Assembly: GCA_014529385.2 (NCBI GenBank)
Contig: CM043970.1
Location: forward strand, 61,991,996-62,055,995
DNA length: 64,000 nt
DNA from: Adiantum capillus-veneris
Taxonomy: Eukaryota > Streptophyta > Polypodiopsida > Polypodiales > Pteridaceae
Reading direction: 5' to 3'
The translations under genes and the position numbers were made by a program. Within the stretch, counting starts at the first letter, position 1, and each line of letters starts with the position of its first letter. The notes under the pieces were generated by a model that was given only the letters and a program-made list of their open reading frames with translations, ran no database searches and was not told the DNA's origin. This document shows positions 25,496-38,713 of this stretch, one piece after another.

Positions 25496-26181
25496 GTGCT
25501 ACAAATGTTTTGATAGACATTAAGCAATAGTTCGCATTAACGAAAAATAGAAAAAATTCAGTGATTTAACTTTCATTTGATGTTTTCAAAGTCATAAATT
25601 GTCAAAAGCCATTAATTATGTATATCCAAGATGGTGGTCCTAATATTAGTGTCCTAAATGTACTTAAACTCTAGTGATGATAGACAGGAAAGCAATAGTT
25701 GACACTGGTGATAGACAATGGTGGTAAACATGACTTGTCGCTTAACCTTATAAATACACTTAAACTTTGATGGTGATAGACTTTAAAGCAACAGATCCAA
25801 CTTACAAAGTGGTTTCCACGACCCACAATTTACAAGTAAAGTGCTACAAATGTTTTGATAGACATTAGAGCAATAGTTTCCATTAACAAAAAACACAAAA
25901 ATTGCAGTGATTCAATTGATGTTTTCAAAGTCATAAATGGTCAAAATCCATTAATCATGTATATCCAATATGATGGTCCTAATATTAGTGTCCTAAACGT
26001 ACTTAAACTCCAGTGGTGGTGATAGACAATAGAGCAGTAGTGACACTAGTGAAAGACAATGGTGGTAAACATGACTTGGCACTTAACCTCATAAATGTAC
26101 TAAGACTTTGATGGTGATAGATTTTAAAGCAACAGATCCTATTACAAGGTGGTTCCCACTGCCTACAACTTACAAGTAAAG
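25496..26181. repeat. 345-bp tandem duplication
   Basis: Two adjacent copies begin 'gtgctacaaatgttttgata' at 25496 and 25841. Both contain 'gatgttttcaaagtcataaa', 'cctaatattagtgtcctaaa' and 'gacaatggtggtaaacatgac'. They differ by scattered substitutions and small indels. Each copy also holds internal 'ggtgatagac' repeats. No coding role is visible. Confidence 0.85.
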
Positions 26182-26469
26182 AGTTAATATGGCTTGTCAT
26201 TTGTCCTTGTGAAAGAACTTAAACTTGTTCTACACCCCACCATAATTTTAGCCTACAATGCTATCTATGTTTACATCACTTCTCCGTGGTAGTCTTCTTT
26301 GTCATATAGGAGGACAATCATCCACCTCAAGATTCGTATCCAATTCAAAAAAAGTACATCCACCAAACTCACAAAATTTTAGTTCTTTGGCTGTTACTTC
26401 TTCCCCTAGCTCTTGATCATCTTCATTGTTATCCACGGTCCACCACGGTCTATCTTCTTTATACTTTTT

Positions 26470-27269
26470 CTATTGAATCTTGCTAAGGAGCCTATGATTG
26501 CAATACAAGTATACCAATCTTTTGGCACCATTGCTTAGAAGGCGATTACAAATAGTCGAGTGCACATAGTTGTAGGTACTCCAATTTTGCTCGGAGCTTG
26601 ATTTGGCAGCACAATGTGCAAGCACACTAGCAATAAATTTTCATAATGTAGGTGTTGAAGCACCATTCATAAGCCACAACCTCCACGTTGGTTGTTCCAA
26701 TGCAAGGTTCTGAACAAACTCAGAACAAAAAATGACATCCTTTAACCTATATTTTGTTAGGTCAGAGACGGCTTGAGCTTGATCATCTACGTTATTGTAG
26801 AAATTACCAACCATGCCATAAAAGTTTTCGATCACCTCTTCATCCGATTCATCATAGTCACATATTTCAATACTCTGGATCAAGCAAGAAAGCAACACTA
26901 TGCAATGGATTGTGCGCACTAACGCATTGAGCATGCATGTACATATTTAAGATCTCCTTTTTAGCTTTATTGAAGGGTGCTTTCCAAGGCTTAATCAAAC
27001 AATTTGTAGGCTCTCTTGAACATTGTACCAACCCATGTACACCTTTCCTATATTAAGTAACTTAAAGTCAATTGTCGCAAGGATATCATCACATGCCTCA
27101 TTACCAAGTACGTATCACCAACATCATGCCAAAAGTGTCTGTCATTAATAAGGACTTTCAAGGAAATCACCTTTGTTTTTACTGTTTTCAGTTGCTCAGC
27201 TTCCCACTCATAGAAAGAAGCACACACAAAGGTATCTAAAAGAGCTTTTTTGTTTTGCGGTAAACTTTT
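26470..27269 (-). pseudogene. hAT transposase pseudogene, C-terminal part
   Basis: A minus-strand frame at about 26640-26470 reads FIASVLAHCAAKSSSEQNWS, TYNYVHSTICNRLLSNGAKR and LVYLYCNHRLLSKIQ-stop, the hAT family dimerisation domain (SxxxERxWSxxxxIHSxxRNRL). Upstream, frames at 26934-26641 and 27284-27048 hold ALLDTFVCASFYEWEAEQLK and VISLKVLINDRHFWHDVGD, fitting the middle region of DUF659-type transposases. Several frameshifts are present. Copia-B is inserted at 27270; the N-terminal half lies at 38714-39440. Confidence 0.85.
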
Positions 27270-27476
27270 TGTCACCATATACATGTGGTAGTGATGTGTG
27301 TGAACACACTTAGGACAGTCGGGGTATTTTTCCCCTGTGCAATATATATACGCCCATCATTCTAGGGCTATCAATCTTTCCATAGCACACTAAGTAATAC
27401 ACTCTCGGTTGTGTGCTTTGAGCTTCCTTCATCTTTTCCAAGCTGTATGTGTTTTCCTGCAACCCTAATTCCAACA
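27270..27476 (+). repeat. 5' LTR of Copia-B
   Basis: 207 bp, about 20 bp shorter than its partner because of an internal deletion after 'ttcccctg'. It ends 'ccctaattccaaca' and is followed by the tRNA-Met primer site. Confidence 0.9.
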
Positions 27477-27830
27477 ATTGGTATCAGAGCAGGTTGCATC
27501 CTCCCAACCTTAGTCAGCAGCAGCTCCAACACATGCCTGCTCACTTTCTTCGATTTTTGTGAGCTTTGCCGAAGGTCGACAAAATTTTTGGGAGTGATCG
27601 AACAGCTCAGTGTGCTTAGATTTCTAATTCGGGCTCATTTTGGCCTCCATTTCCACTAGAGGCAGTACTGCACAGGTCATTTTGTCATTTTATGCAAAAA
27701 AAATTTCAATGCCATCTTCTGCATAACAGGTCCCTTGCAGTTTTCTACGGTTTGTGCTATATATCACGTGTTGTTCCCGCTTCATTTCTCCTCTTTTTGG
27801 GCAGTTTTCACACCAAGTGCAGCATTTACC

Positions 27831-28007
27831 ATGGCTGACAACAACATAGATGTGTTCAAGATTTTTGCTACTGAGGACAAATTGGATGGGGACAATTACC
27901 TTATGTGGGCTTATATGATGCAATATGTTCTTGTGTCAAAGGGCATCTGGAATATTGTGCAGAGCATTGATGTACGTCCTAGTTCTAAGGAGGTAGGCGA
28001 TGTTGAG
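27831..28007 (+). pseudogene. Copia-B gag, 5' part
   Basis: Starts MADNNIDVFKIFATEDKLDG and runs in frame through YLMWAYMMQYVLVSKGIWNI and VQSIDVRPSSKEVGDVE. Element E then interrupts the codon series; the same frame resumes at 33691. Unlike Copia-A, this copy has no stop after VLVSKGI. The leader 27491-27830 is non-coding. Confidence 0.92.
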
Positions 28008-28150
28008 TGAAAGGCGGAGGGGACTGGAACATGCTAATCTCCACCTAGCTATGCACTATATAGACCCTTGGCCTGCTAAACATAGAGACCCACTTGATTG
28101 CATGTCTGTCCTTGCCCTTGGCCCTGCCTGGTCCTACCCTTGGCATGACG
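28008..28150 (-). repeat. 3' LTR of element E
   Basis: 143 bp; the minus strand starts CGTCATGCC (TG mutated to CG) and ends CCTTTCA. The polypurine tract sits just outside at 28151-28165. Confidence 0.87.
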
Positions 28151-30766
28151 TTACTCCCCCCTTGGAGAAGTGTTTTCGTCCTCGGAAACAAGAGAGGTGA
28201 TACACTAATGTTTCGACAGTGGCATCCTTCATGGAACCACCTTGACCGGAACACAGTTTAGTAGGAGGTTCAATGTAACCAAGATTAACATCTTGATTTT
28301 CCACATTGTTGTCCATTTGCAACCGTCATGTTTACCGGCTCCTATCCAACAAAGTGTGTAGAGTCCATTTAGAACGCATACGAGCAAGCTAAACGAGTTA
28401 TCACAACAAAGTGGTATCCAAAAAAGTACCTTGTTTCACTTTTCATAAAAGTAACTGGTTGCCGTAACTTATCAGCAAAATATAACTCCTTGACTTGTTC
28501 TCAATTTTCATCAGCAGACAACCCCACCATAACTGCTGTTTAAGGTTGAGAACCTAACTTAAACATGGACTAAACTGCGTCATAAACATGCTTTACCTTA
28601 TTGTAAGTAAAACGATACATTCTTGCTAACTAGATTGCGTGGTGCTAACGTACACACTTTTTATATCCTTTAGCACAAGATTACACTTAGAAATCCTCTT
28701 TGGATACGTGACAGTATTGAGGTGTGTTTCCCCTCGGTTTATAGACACTCTTCAAAATGAATGGAAAACGGGGAGCACAATGTCGTACAATATTGTTGAG
28801 GAATCAACACTGACATGCGTAACCATCTTGGTTAACTTCAAAGCACCCAAACCGAGCCATGACCTCTATTGGTTATTGGTAGATCCAGCATAATCTCATA
28901 GAGATAATGCACATAGAATGCAAAATGCTTCATAGCTCTAATGTGATGAATACGCGTGCCACTCCAAATCGGCCTTTGCTAAACACTAGGGCCCATAACA
29001 CCTGGTGCGCATGCATTTAGCAAAAAACAGATCCGAACCTGTATATCCATGATCATCCTTGTCAATACTGATGGCGAATGTGATGCTCCTAGCACACATT
29101 AAAGAGGAATGTAAAAAGTTCTGAAAAGAAACTAAATACTTTATGCTACAATCATTTGCAAAGTTGCTGAAACGTTTGAACCATAATAGAAGGTGAAACA
29201 TTAATCACTTCTAGGTATAAACAATGAAACCTTTTCATTAACAACTCGTAGCCTTGCTATATGCATAAACAACCATCCATTAGTGTTGTTTAGTAGCACT
29301 TGTACCTTAACAAGTCATTCTGAGTATCCGATAATTTTTTGCCATGGAAATTGTTCTTGACAGGTCGTGCTGAAAATGGTCTATAAAATGGATTCGACCA
29401 GCACCTAGGAACTTTGTCCTGACACATACTTGAAATAGTCTGCGCCAGTGTCAGTCCTAGAGACTCATATTCTCCACATTTGGAATATGTCTCATGTAAG
29501 GGTGTCTGAAAAAAAACATCATTCAAGTACAAGATGTACTTGTGTGTGGAGGTAACTGCAAACACTCTACGACGAGAGTGAGAGGGACCCTCATTAGCCT
29601 TGCTCCACACTAGCTAAACCGAACTCCTTGAGTTCCTAGACCATGTTATATCCCATGTGACAAAATGTGCCAAATAAAACCCTACAAGTGGGTGAATACT
29701 TGCGAGTAGAAACTTATATTGTACACTACGACCCAAATTTCTTGGCTCTTACCAGCCTTGTCATCTCTTATAATGGATGAAGGCATAGAAGTTTAGGCAT
29801 CCAACTTGTAAAAGTAAACAAAAACATATTCAAAAAGGTGATCATAACCAAATCAGATGCGTACCTGGAGGTTGAACATATTGTTCACTTACCTGTACTT
29901 AAAGGCATCCGCCCAAATTTCATGTCTGCAAAGGCCTAGGAACACTAATTGCAAAATAGTGAAATGCAAGTAGTATTGCACATGTAACCTTGGGTGTTGC
30001 CTTGCAATCAAAAACCCTTGGTTAATATCGACATTGTCAAACCCCTTGGGCCCTTTGGCCTATGTCCACAACCCCCCTTGGATTTTCCCTTGTCATTACA
30101 TTACTTTGGAAGTTGAAATTGTCCACTACCCCTTGGCAGCTTGTGGACTTCTTCCTGTGAAAGTGCAAGTGTGAAGGTTCCAAGAATTGACCATCAACAC
30201 TTTAATAAGTGATTTGATAATCACGAGGTAGGTCTTACCCCAAAGCTGTACTCATATAAACACTCTTAGTGTTAGATAAAATAGGAGATCCATTGAAGTT
30301 GTAATCGTATTCACAATTGGAGCTTTTCTAGACTCAAAAATCCATAATCTTGGGTTTTTGTGAGCAGCCATGCTATCTGAAATGTTAGCTTCATCTATAC
30401 ACCTTGGTAGAGATAAACCCTTACGAGTTTGACACGTTCAAAAACTCAACTTGACCTTCACACTTAAAGTGTGTAGTGCTAAAATAATGCCCAAAAAATT
30501 GCTAATGGCAAGACTCTTGCTTGGCCATTAGAATCGATGGGTATTCAACTAAATAGAATTGTTCGATCTTGAAAGCAATCATTGATGGATTACAAACAGA
30601 TGGCTCTTAGCCATTCCAAAATAGGGGACTCCTAGATCTTCAAGAATGGGTGGCGCTTAGCCCATCAAAAATGGATGGCTCTTAGCCATTCGTGCTACCA
30701 TATCAACATAGAAAGCTTTTAGTAAAATCATGCCTAATTGCACCTTTCCCGCAGAGAAGTAGGAAG

Positions 30767-30768
<2 letters not shown>

Positions 30769-30824
<56 letters not shown>
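30769..30824. repeat. (GA)28 microsatellite inside element E
   Basis: A second, internal purine tract in element E, separate from the one next to its 5' LTR. Preceded by a loose repeat 'atggctcttagcc' seen three times at about 30599-30690. Confidence 0.93.
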
Positions 30825-30827
<3 letters not shown>

Positions 30828-33381
30828 TTTGGCTGAGGAAAATCATGTATGCTATTGGTGGATTGAATGCCCATTGCACATGCTTCTGTGCAAACAATGG
30901 CTAGTTATACCTTATCCTATAAGCATACAACAGTGTACGTGTACCACACTTTCGTAAGGAGAGGTACCATAAGTCACATCTTGACCCACCTACCTTGTAT
31001 GTGGTCGTGACTGTACCAGAGTGACATAAGTATGGAACTTTTCCTATGAATAAACATAAATAGAAAGTGTTTGTAGACATCAATAACTTAGTGTGTCCGT
31101 GACAAGGTAGTTGGCGTTATAGCGGAAGCGTACACAGTACTGAGGTGAAATTTTATCTACCTCACTGGCATGACATGCATGCAGAGGTGGTGCCCTTGGC
31201 GACAATGACGGTCTCAACCATGTGATCCCCTGGTATACATGCCTTGCACGATTACACCAGCATGGATACATCAAAGTGCAACATTGCATAAACTGTGACC
31301 TTATATCCACGTGGTGCTAAAGATGTGTGCAAGTATCGTTGGCCTAAAGTCAATCGATAATACCGTTGCACATAAGAGAGTATGGAGTTTGTTCAAGCAC
31401 TTTGCTTTACACAGTAGAGATCTTTTCCAAGATGAAAAGTAAAACATAGACAAAAACAAACATAACTTGAAAATCTACTAACCTTGTTGCCTAGTTGTGG
31501 CCAGGTTTCTAGTAGTTTTCTTGAATCCTGCTCATAGACATGTATGCTGATACATGGAGAGCTATCAGATGTCTCGTGCATGTGCCCTCTTGGCCTGGTT
31601 CATTTTGATCTCTATGGAAAAAACACACAAACATGTTACAAAGTTTCTCCAAGGTCGTATGTTGATGGCAGATTCCAAACGTTAGAAACTGCTATGCAAT
31701 ATGTCTTAGCATGAAGTGTTGCTTCCTAGAAGTCCATCAGAAAGATGAGACATAACTATCATGAGTACTTACAGCAAATGGATGCTTCAATTGACACACA
31801 AATGTCAAAGGGAGTCGACCTTGTCAAGCTTGCGTAAAAAAACGACCTTGCCAAAATACATGTTATTGAGAATCATGCGATTTCTCAATAGTAATAAAAT
31901 TAGCTGCAAAACTTAGTTATCAATTAGCATCTAAATGCCAAACACTGCTTGAGCAAAGCAACATTTGCTTTTCAAGGTGGCATTGTAGAAAGTCCTACCA
32001 AAATTGAATAAATTCAAAATGGAAACTTAAAGGGCACATGCTTTATCATAGCCATGCCCCTAGAAATCACCTGGTTTCATTGGAAATCTATGGCCAATGT
32101 ACGTTACGTAGCCTTGCTGCTCTGTCTGAGGATCATAACCCTGGTTGACTGCATCGATGGCAAACAACACGCCTAGGAGCCATCTCCTAGCATTGCTTGT
32201 CAACATCTTGAAATAATAATGAGCGATCGGCCTTGTCGAGTACCTTGACTTCACAAATCACAGACCATGCTTGCCTTGTCGATTAGGATGCCATATTGAA
32301 AGCATACAATTTCAACAATTCATATTTAGTGCAATCAAATAAATAATGCGTATCTGGATTGCAACATGTTAACAGTGCCAACCGCATATCTAGCAATTTG
32401 TTGACTCGTTGGCTTGGAGCATTGCTCCTCTCTACATGATGCCCTTGCACCGTGTGCCTCCTCCAAAGGCAACAAAGAGTTGAAATTACAAAGCCTTGCT
32501 TCCATAATCAGTCTCTGCATATTTCAGAAGTTTTTGAGATTGCAAAATTTTTGCAATATTGTTGTGCCTTGAGAACCTCGTCGGACAACCAAAAAGAGGA
32601 TGGAGGTTTTGGGGAGGGACGGCCCGTCATCAACACGCCTTGCATGCCGAATTTGCCCAACTTTGCCAACTCTTGCCGTAGTTAAGCTTTTTCGTTTACA
32701 CCACAATTGCATGCGGCCTTTAGGACCTTTACAATCTGCACATGCATCACAATCCTCTCATGACCCTTTGCTTTAGCCAAATTTCTCATAGATCTCTGTA
32801 ATTTCTTCAATATTTAGAGATTCAGAAGCCGCAATGTTCTCATCTAATTTGACTCGGCTCGGACTGCTTTGCGTCCGTGGTGATGCTTACTTACATGAAG
32901 AGCCTAAAGAGGGGGGGGGCATCGTGGGTACCTTCCCTTGTTCCATCTGTTTTTTTAATTCTAAGGGCCAACCCTTAGGTTGGGCACCCCAAATATGGAG
33001 TCAAACTCCTCTGCAGCGAGGCCGCCTCTGTGTGATGAAGAAGGGCACACCCCGTGAGCTGTGTTGCTCGCTTAGCATCCTCCTTGTGATGGGAAAGCGC
33101 CAACAGACCATTGCAAAAACAATGACACAAAGAGCGCTCAATTTTGTTCAGGTCGATGTCGCTCCACTCCCCAGCTAAGCCCCTCTACACATGTCGTTCT
33201 CATTTTGGCCTCCCCGCCTAGCGAGAGATTCTGCACACACGGTGTGCCTCGACCCCAGCCTCTTGCGTAGCCGCCTTGCACACCACGTTTTGCATGATCG
33301 TGCAAGACCATGCACGTCCTGCTCCTCAAAACTAGGGAGAGAGAGATGACTCCGGAGACATGGAGGCCATGCCTCATGTTG

Positions 33382-33484
<103 letters not shown>

Positions 33485-33543
33485 CTTTTTCTAGTCCTTC
33501 CCCCTCCTCCATAGCTCTCCTCTCCCCTGAGCTTTGCTACCAG

Positions 33544-33686
33544 TGAAAGGAAAAGGGGACTGGAACATGCTAATCTCCACCCAGCCATGCTCTATATAGA
33601 CCCTTGGCCTGCTAAACATAGAGACCCCCTTGACCGCATGTCCGTCCTGGCCCTTGGCCCTGCCCAGTCCTACCCTTGGCATTACA
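33544..33686 (-). repeat. 5' LTR of element E
   Basis: 143 bp; the minus strand reads TGTAATGCCAAGGG...CCTTTCA and includes TCTATATAG. Adjacent primer-site-like sequence at 33525-33542. Confidence 0.87.
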
Positions 33687-33690
33687 TCAG

Positions 33691-34530
33691 GATGTTGTAG
33701 GTCTTGCTGCAAGGATTGATGTTGTTACAATTGCTTTGCCTACAGCTGAGCAAGCCTGTTGGGATGTAAAAGATGCACAGGCTCATGTATTGATTGCATT
33801 GTCTGTGAAGCGCACTATTACTCCCCACATTCATTCAACAAAATAAGCCAAACGAGCTTGGGATATTCTGGTTGGTCTTTATGCAAGTCGCAATGAGGCT
33901 AAAATTTCATTGTTGCGTAAAGATCTGGAGTCAAAGATTATGCATGAGGAAGATGATATGGACACTTTCCTTGCTGATGTCAAGGATATCAATGAGCAAC
34001 TTATTTCTGTAGGTGAAGTCATTTTAGACAGTTCCCTTGTGTAGACTGTTCTTGACGTCTTGCCAGATTCTTACCAGACTTTTGCTAATACTTGGAGACT
34101 TATCACCCAAGGAAATCTTGAAGTTGACAAGTTTGATGCATTATGCACATTGCTATTGCAAGAGTCACTTTCCAAAAAAAAAAGACTAGACAGCGTGCAG
34201 TTAAACATGCCTTTATTGTTGCTCAAAGAAAAGGTGGTAACAGTAATGCAACCACTTCTTATGGTTCTTCTCCGAGTGGAAAATCACATGTTCCTAATGC
34301 TTTTGCTAGCAGCAATTCGTCAAGAAATTCTGGCGATAAGGGCAAAAAGAAGATGCATTTCCATTTGTAAAGCTAATGATCACTTGATCAAGCAGTATCC
34401 TAAGTTGAAGGCCAAAGAGGCAAAGAAGAAAGAGGGTGGTTCCACTACAAATGCAGCTATTGTTGAGTCTTATGTGAAAGGAGACTATGATGTTGATGTT
34501 GATGTTGATGTTGATGCAGAATGGCTTTAA
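33691..34530 (+). pseudogene. Copia-B gag, 3' part
   Basis: Resumes as DVVGLAARIDVVTIALPTAE, then AKRAWDILVGLYASRNEAKI and LESKIMHEEDDMDTFLADVK. Later frames contain the region of the zinc knuckle (KANDHLIKQYPKLKAKEAKK), where the first Cys residues are lost and the last Cys is Tyr, so metal binding is gone. The tail has a GTTGAT hexamer expansion (about 34488-34518) coding Val-Asp repeats, absent from Copia-A. Confidence 0.9.
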
Positions 34531-34559
34531 ATACAAAGTTTACCTCTAATCATGATGTC

Positions 34560-35000
34560 CATGATGCATGCATGTCAGTTGCTGTAGATTCACATGTGTG
34601 ATATTTTGACACTGGTGCTACAAAGCACATTACCTCACATTGTGATTTGTTCACCTCTCTTGAGGCTGTCCCTCATGGGAATTCAGTTACCTGTGCCAAC
34701 AATGCCTTTTATCTTGTTCAAGGAGTTGGAAAGATTGTGCTTACTGATGCAAATGCCAGTTCTTTCACACACACTCGTTGATGCATTTTATGTACCTAGT
34801 ATCAAGAAGAATCTTTTGTCTATATTTGCGCTTGCTAGACTTGGTCTTGTAGTCAAATTTATGGATGATAGATGTACAGTACATGATCTCAGTTTCAGTG
34901 ATGAAATTATTGCATCTTGAATTATATGTCGTAGGCTGTATAAGCTCACTTTGTATGACAAGTGTGGGCAAACTTTTGCAAATGCAATTGTGGATTCAAA
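34560..35000 (+). pseudogene. Copia-B protease region
   Basis: YFDTGATKHITSHCDLFTSL shows the protease active site DTGA, intact here. A stop replaces the Trp just before it. After a frameshift, YVPSIKKNLLSIFALARLGL follows. Open frame 34594-34920 is a different frame over the same sequence. Confidence 0.88.
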
Positions 35001-35770
35001 GCTGGCTATCTTAGATGCAAAACTATGGCATGCACGTTTTGGTCATATGAATTTTGCCAGTTTGCTCCATTTGCAGAATTCTGATATGGTTGCTTCTTTG
35101 CCACCTCTTGAAGCACCAGTCAAACATGTTTGTGAAGGCTATATTTTGGATAAGATGCAGTGTTCTAAGTTTCCAAAGGATGGTTCAGTTAGGGCCACAT
35201 GCAGGTTGCAGCTTGTGCATAGTGATGTTTGTGGGTCCATGCAAACTCCGTCATTGGGCAATTACCTTTACTTCGTGACTTTTATTGATGATTACTCCAG
35301 GTATGCATGGGTATATCCGCTTAAATCAAAGTCCAAAGTATATATGTGCTTCAAACAATCTTTAATTGTGGCTGAAAGTGTCAAGAAATGTACTATGGGC
35401 ACCCTCCATTCCGATCGAGGAGGGGAGTATATGTCTCATTAATTTAATGCATTTTTGGCTAGTCATGGGATAAAAACACCAATGTACAGTGCCTTATACC
35501 CCTCAGTAAAATGGTGTTGCAGAGAGGAAAAACAGGTCACTTACGAAAATGGCACAATGTACGGTCAAAAGTCAAGCGTTGCCGCATTCATTTTGACTTG
35601 AGGCCATCACTTATGTATTAAACAGGTGTCCTACGAAAGCTTGCAATCTATTACTCCATATGAAGCATGGCATGATCGAAAGTCTTCTATTGAGCACATG
35701 CGTGGTTTTGGCCCTTTAGGATATGCTTTGGTGCCACAAACACAACGCAAAAAATAGGATGATAAGGCTG
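34951..35770 (+). pseudogene. Copia-B integrase
   Basis: One frame (34951-35442) holds KLWHARFGHMNFASLLHLQN (GAG-pre-integrase), HSDVCGSM, FIDDYSRYAWVYPLKSK and LHSDRGGEYMSH; a stop then follows. The catalytic Glu region (PQQNGVAERKN in family terms) is frameshifted around 35500-35530. SYESLQSITPYEAWHDRKSS and FGPLGYALVP mark the C-terminal part. Not able to encode a full integrase. Confidence 0.9.
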
Positions 35771-36099
35771 TCAAATGTATTTTTGTTTGTTATAGTGCTA
35801 AATCAAAGGTTACAGGTTGTATCATCCACAAACAAAGCGTATTCTGGTTTCATGGGATGTTGTGTTTGTGGAAGATTCTATTCGGCCCTTATTGTCATGT
35901 ACTAGAGACAGTAATGTAAGCTCACAAGACATTTATGACACTTTGTTTGCCTCTTTTCGGTGGTGGAAGTACGAATGTAAATTCCAATGAGGCAAATGTA
36001 CAGCCTATGGCGTTTCTAAAAATGTTACAGATCAGCCTATTACTGATGCACATGTACATGATGCACTTGATAAGGAAAGGGCTGAAAATGAGCAGGCTA

Positions 36100-37293
36100 G
36101 AGGTATGCCAAAATGGCTGGTGATACTTTGCGTGACAGTAAATTGGATGCACCTTTTTCTAGTTGCACTCGTTCAGGCTCTCACCATGCATCTTATGCAT
36201 CACATTGTTCTGTTTTGGTTGTGTCTAGCTTACATCATGTTGAGGAAACTCTGTCCTTTGATGAATCACAAAATTCAAAAAAATTGGATGGCTGCCATGC
36301 ATTTAGAATATAATGCACTTATAGAAAATGACACGTGGACTTTATGTGATTTTCCTCCTGGAAAAAAGGCCATTGGTACGAAGTGGGGTTACAAGTTGAA
36401 ACGCAAGCCGGATCGTGAAATTGATTGCTAGAAGGCTCAACTTGTTGCAAAGGGTTATGCATAGCAAAAAGGCATAGATTATGAAGAGACTTTTACTCCC
36501 ACTTGTCGTATGACTACTGTGTGTTTTCTTTGTGCATTAGCAACTCATTTTAGTTGGGATGTACATCAGTCATACATTGTTACTGCTTTCTTGAATGGTG
36601 AGATATTTGAGGAAGTTTATGTAATGCAGCCTCGCGGTTTTGTCAAGAAAGGACAAGAGGATAAGGTGTGCAAATGTAACAAAGCTTTGTATGGGTTGAA
36701 GCAATCTCCTCATGCTTGGTATGAGAAGGCTGACACTCATTTGATCAAACGAGGCTTTTGTAACAGTCCAACAAAAAGCACATTATAGGTAAAGCGTGAG
36801 GGTGATGCACTTCTCATTGTGGTTCTTTATGTAGATGATTGCTAAGCACTAGACCAAATGAGAGAATTATTGCTGAATTTAGGGCTGATTTGAATGCCAC
36901 TGTCAAGATGAAAGATTTGGGGATGTTGCATCATTACTTGGGGATATAGTTTAAGCAATGTGATGGTGGTATTTCCTTGTGTCAAAAAAGTTACATAGAG
37001 ACATTGCTATGTAAGTTTGGACTTGAGGATTGTAAACCTATTTCCACTCCCATGGAAACAGGTTTGAAATTGAGTCTTCATGATGTTGGTGATCCTGCAG
37101 ATGTCATCCTTTACCAAACTGTTGTTGGATGCCTCATTTATGTATGCAACACGAGGCCGGATTTTCAGTTTTAGTCTCACAGGTCAACAGATTTATGCAT
37201 AGCCTAGGGTCTAAGCATTGGCAGGCTGTCAAGAGGATTTCCCACTACTTGAGTGGTACTTTACATCTTGGCTTATTTTATCCCAAGGGGGGA
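36100..37293 (+). pseudogene. Copia-B reverse transcriptase
   Basis: Contains ENDTWTLCDFPPGKKAIGTK, then in the 36510-36788 frame SYIVTAFLNGEIFEEVYVMQ and KALYGLKQSPHAWYEKADTH. The active site VVLYVDD is at about 36820-36840 and is followed at once by a stop, with a deletion relative to Copia-A. CQKSYIETLLCKFGLEDCKP and RISHYLSGTLHLGLFYPKGG complete the domain. At least four frame breaks. Confidence 0.92.
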
Positions 37294-37920
37294 ATCAAAG
37301 GGAGTGGGAGCTAAGCCAAATGGCTGTGATAGTTCATATCACCACCAACAAGGGGATAGGCTCAAGCATATAAGGGTAAGTACGATTTTGTCTTTTGAGA
37401 AAGAGAATTGTTTTTTAGTTGAGGGCAATATGGGAGGTGTAATGTAAGAAGTGAGACCTATCAAATCCCTCCCAAGCCGTATTACATTGGTGTTGTAGAT
37501 AATCTTCATTCACTTGGGTATCTATTGAGACATCCTTAGCAAGTGTCATGCATCCCATCTCCCAAACCACTTCTTTATATCTTGCATACATATTGTGCTC
37601 AATGAGTTGCTTTTATGTGTCTTTTAAACTTTTTTTCTTGCTTCCCATTCAATTGTAGGAACTCAATGTGAGGGGTTTTGATGCATGTTCACTATGGACT
37701 CCACAATCCTTTCCATGCCCATAACCGTGATTAGAAGAGATCTTGACTCAAGAAGTAGGAGCATATATGGTGTTTGTGTCTTAACTCGGAGAAGGTTTGT
37801 GAGAAAACACTTTTGGACATTCTCAAACTCTTTCCAAGTAGACTTTGAGATGCTCCCGCTCCACACTTCAACTCCATAAAGAAGAACAGTGTCACCAATG
37901 TTTCAAAAAGGTACTTCTTG
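37294..37920 (-). mobile_element. LINE fragment inserted in Copia-B pol
   Basis: Compared with Copia-A, about 600 bp of extra sequence separates YPKGG from DLHAFLDSNW. On the minus strand it reads VLLYGVEVWSGSISKSTWKE, FENVQKCFLTNLLRVKTQTP and GMERIVESIVNMHQNPSH, which fits the C-terminal region following the reverse transcriptase of plant LINEs (LYG-E-W-SI). It lacks the upstream polymerase, so it is a truncated insertion. Boundaries are approximate, set by where homology to Copia-A stops and restarts. Confidence 0.75.
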
Positions 37921-38411
37921 AGAACCCAACATTTGACTTACATGCGTTTTTGGACTCAAATTGGGTTGGTTGTTTTGACACACAAGTGTCCACAAGTGGT
38001 TTTTGTTTCATGCTTGGCAGCGCATGCATATCATGGTTGAGCAAGAAGCAACCTACTGTGGCCACTTCTAGTTGTGAGGTTGAGTGCAGGGCAGTTTTCA
38101 CAACTACGATTGATTGTGTATGGCTCAGACGCCTTATGGCTGATTTGGGTGTTGGACAAGACACTGCCAACACTATCTACACTGACAGTCAGAGCCCATT
38201 GGCAATTGCAAGGAACCCAATTTTTCATGCTCGCACAAAGCACATTGAGGTGCATTACCACTATGTCAGGGAGAGGCTGTCAGTAGGAGAGATCAGCTTG
38301 GCTTATGTGCCAACACGGGACAACCTTGCATATCTTTTCACAAAGGCATTGTCTTGTGAGAAGTTTGAAGCTTTCCGCAAAGCTTTGGTCTTACTCCCCT
38401 TTGTGGACTGA
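37921..38411 (+). pseudogene. Copia-B RNase H domain
   Basis: A continuous frame through DLHAFLDSNWVGCFDTQVST, VATSSCEVECRAVFTTTIDC, TDSQSPLAIARNPIFHARTK, HIEVHYHYVRERL and AYVPTRDNLAYLFTKALSCE, ending LLPFVD-stop. Compared with the family, Glu-Ala-Glu-Tyr has become Glu-Val-Glu-Cys. This is the best preserved domain of the element. Confidence 0.92.
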
Positions 38412-38486
38412 TCATGTCCTCAGGGCATGGCACTCCCTTTACTCTTTGTGCCAGCTCTCATTCACGGTATCACTCCAGGGGGGATT

Positions 38487-38713
38487 TGTTACCATATGCA
38501 TGTGGTAGTGATGTGTTTGAACCCACTTAGGACCGCCATGGCATTTTTTCCCTCTTTAGGAGGCTATTTCCCCCGTGCATTGTATATACACACATCATTC
38601 TAGGGCTATCTATCTTTCCATATCACACTAAGTAATACACTCTCTGTTGTGTGCCTTGAGCTCCCTTCGTCTTCTCCAAGTTGTATGTGTTTTCCTGCAA
38701 CCCTAATCCAACA
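38487..38713 (+). repeat. 3' LTR of Copia-B
   Basis: 227 bp, begins TGTTACCATATGCATG directly after a polypurine tract (38474-38486) and ends 'cctaatccaaca'. The ctttc copy of the target-site duplication follows. Confidence 0.92.
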
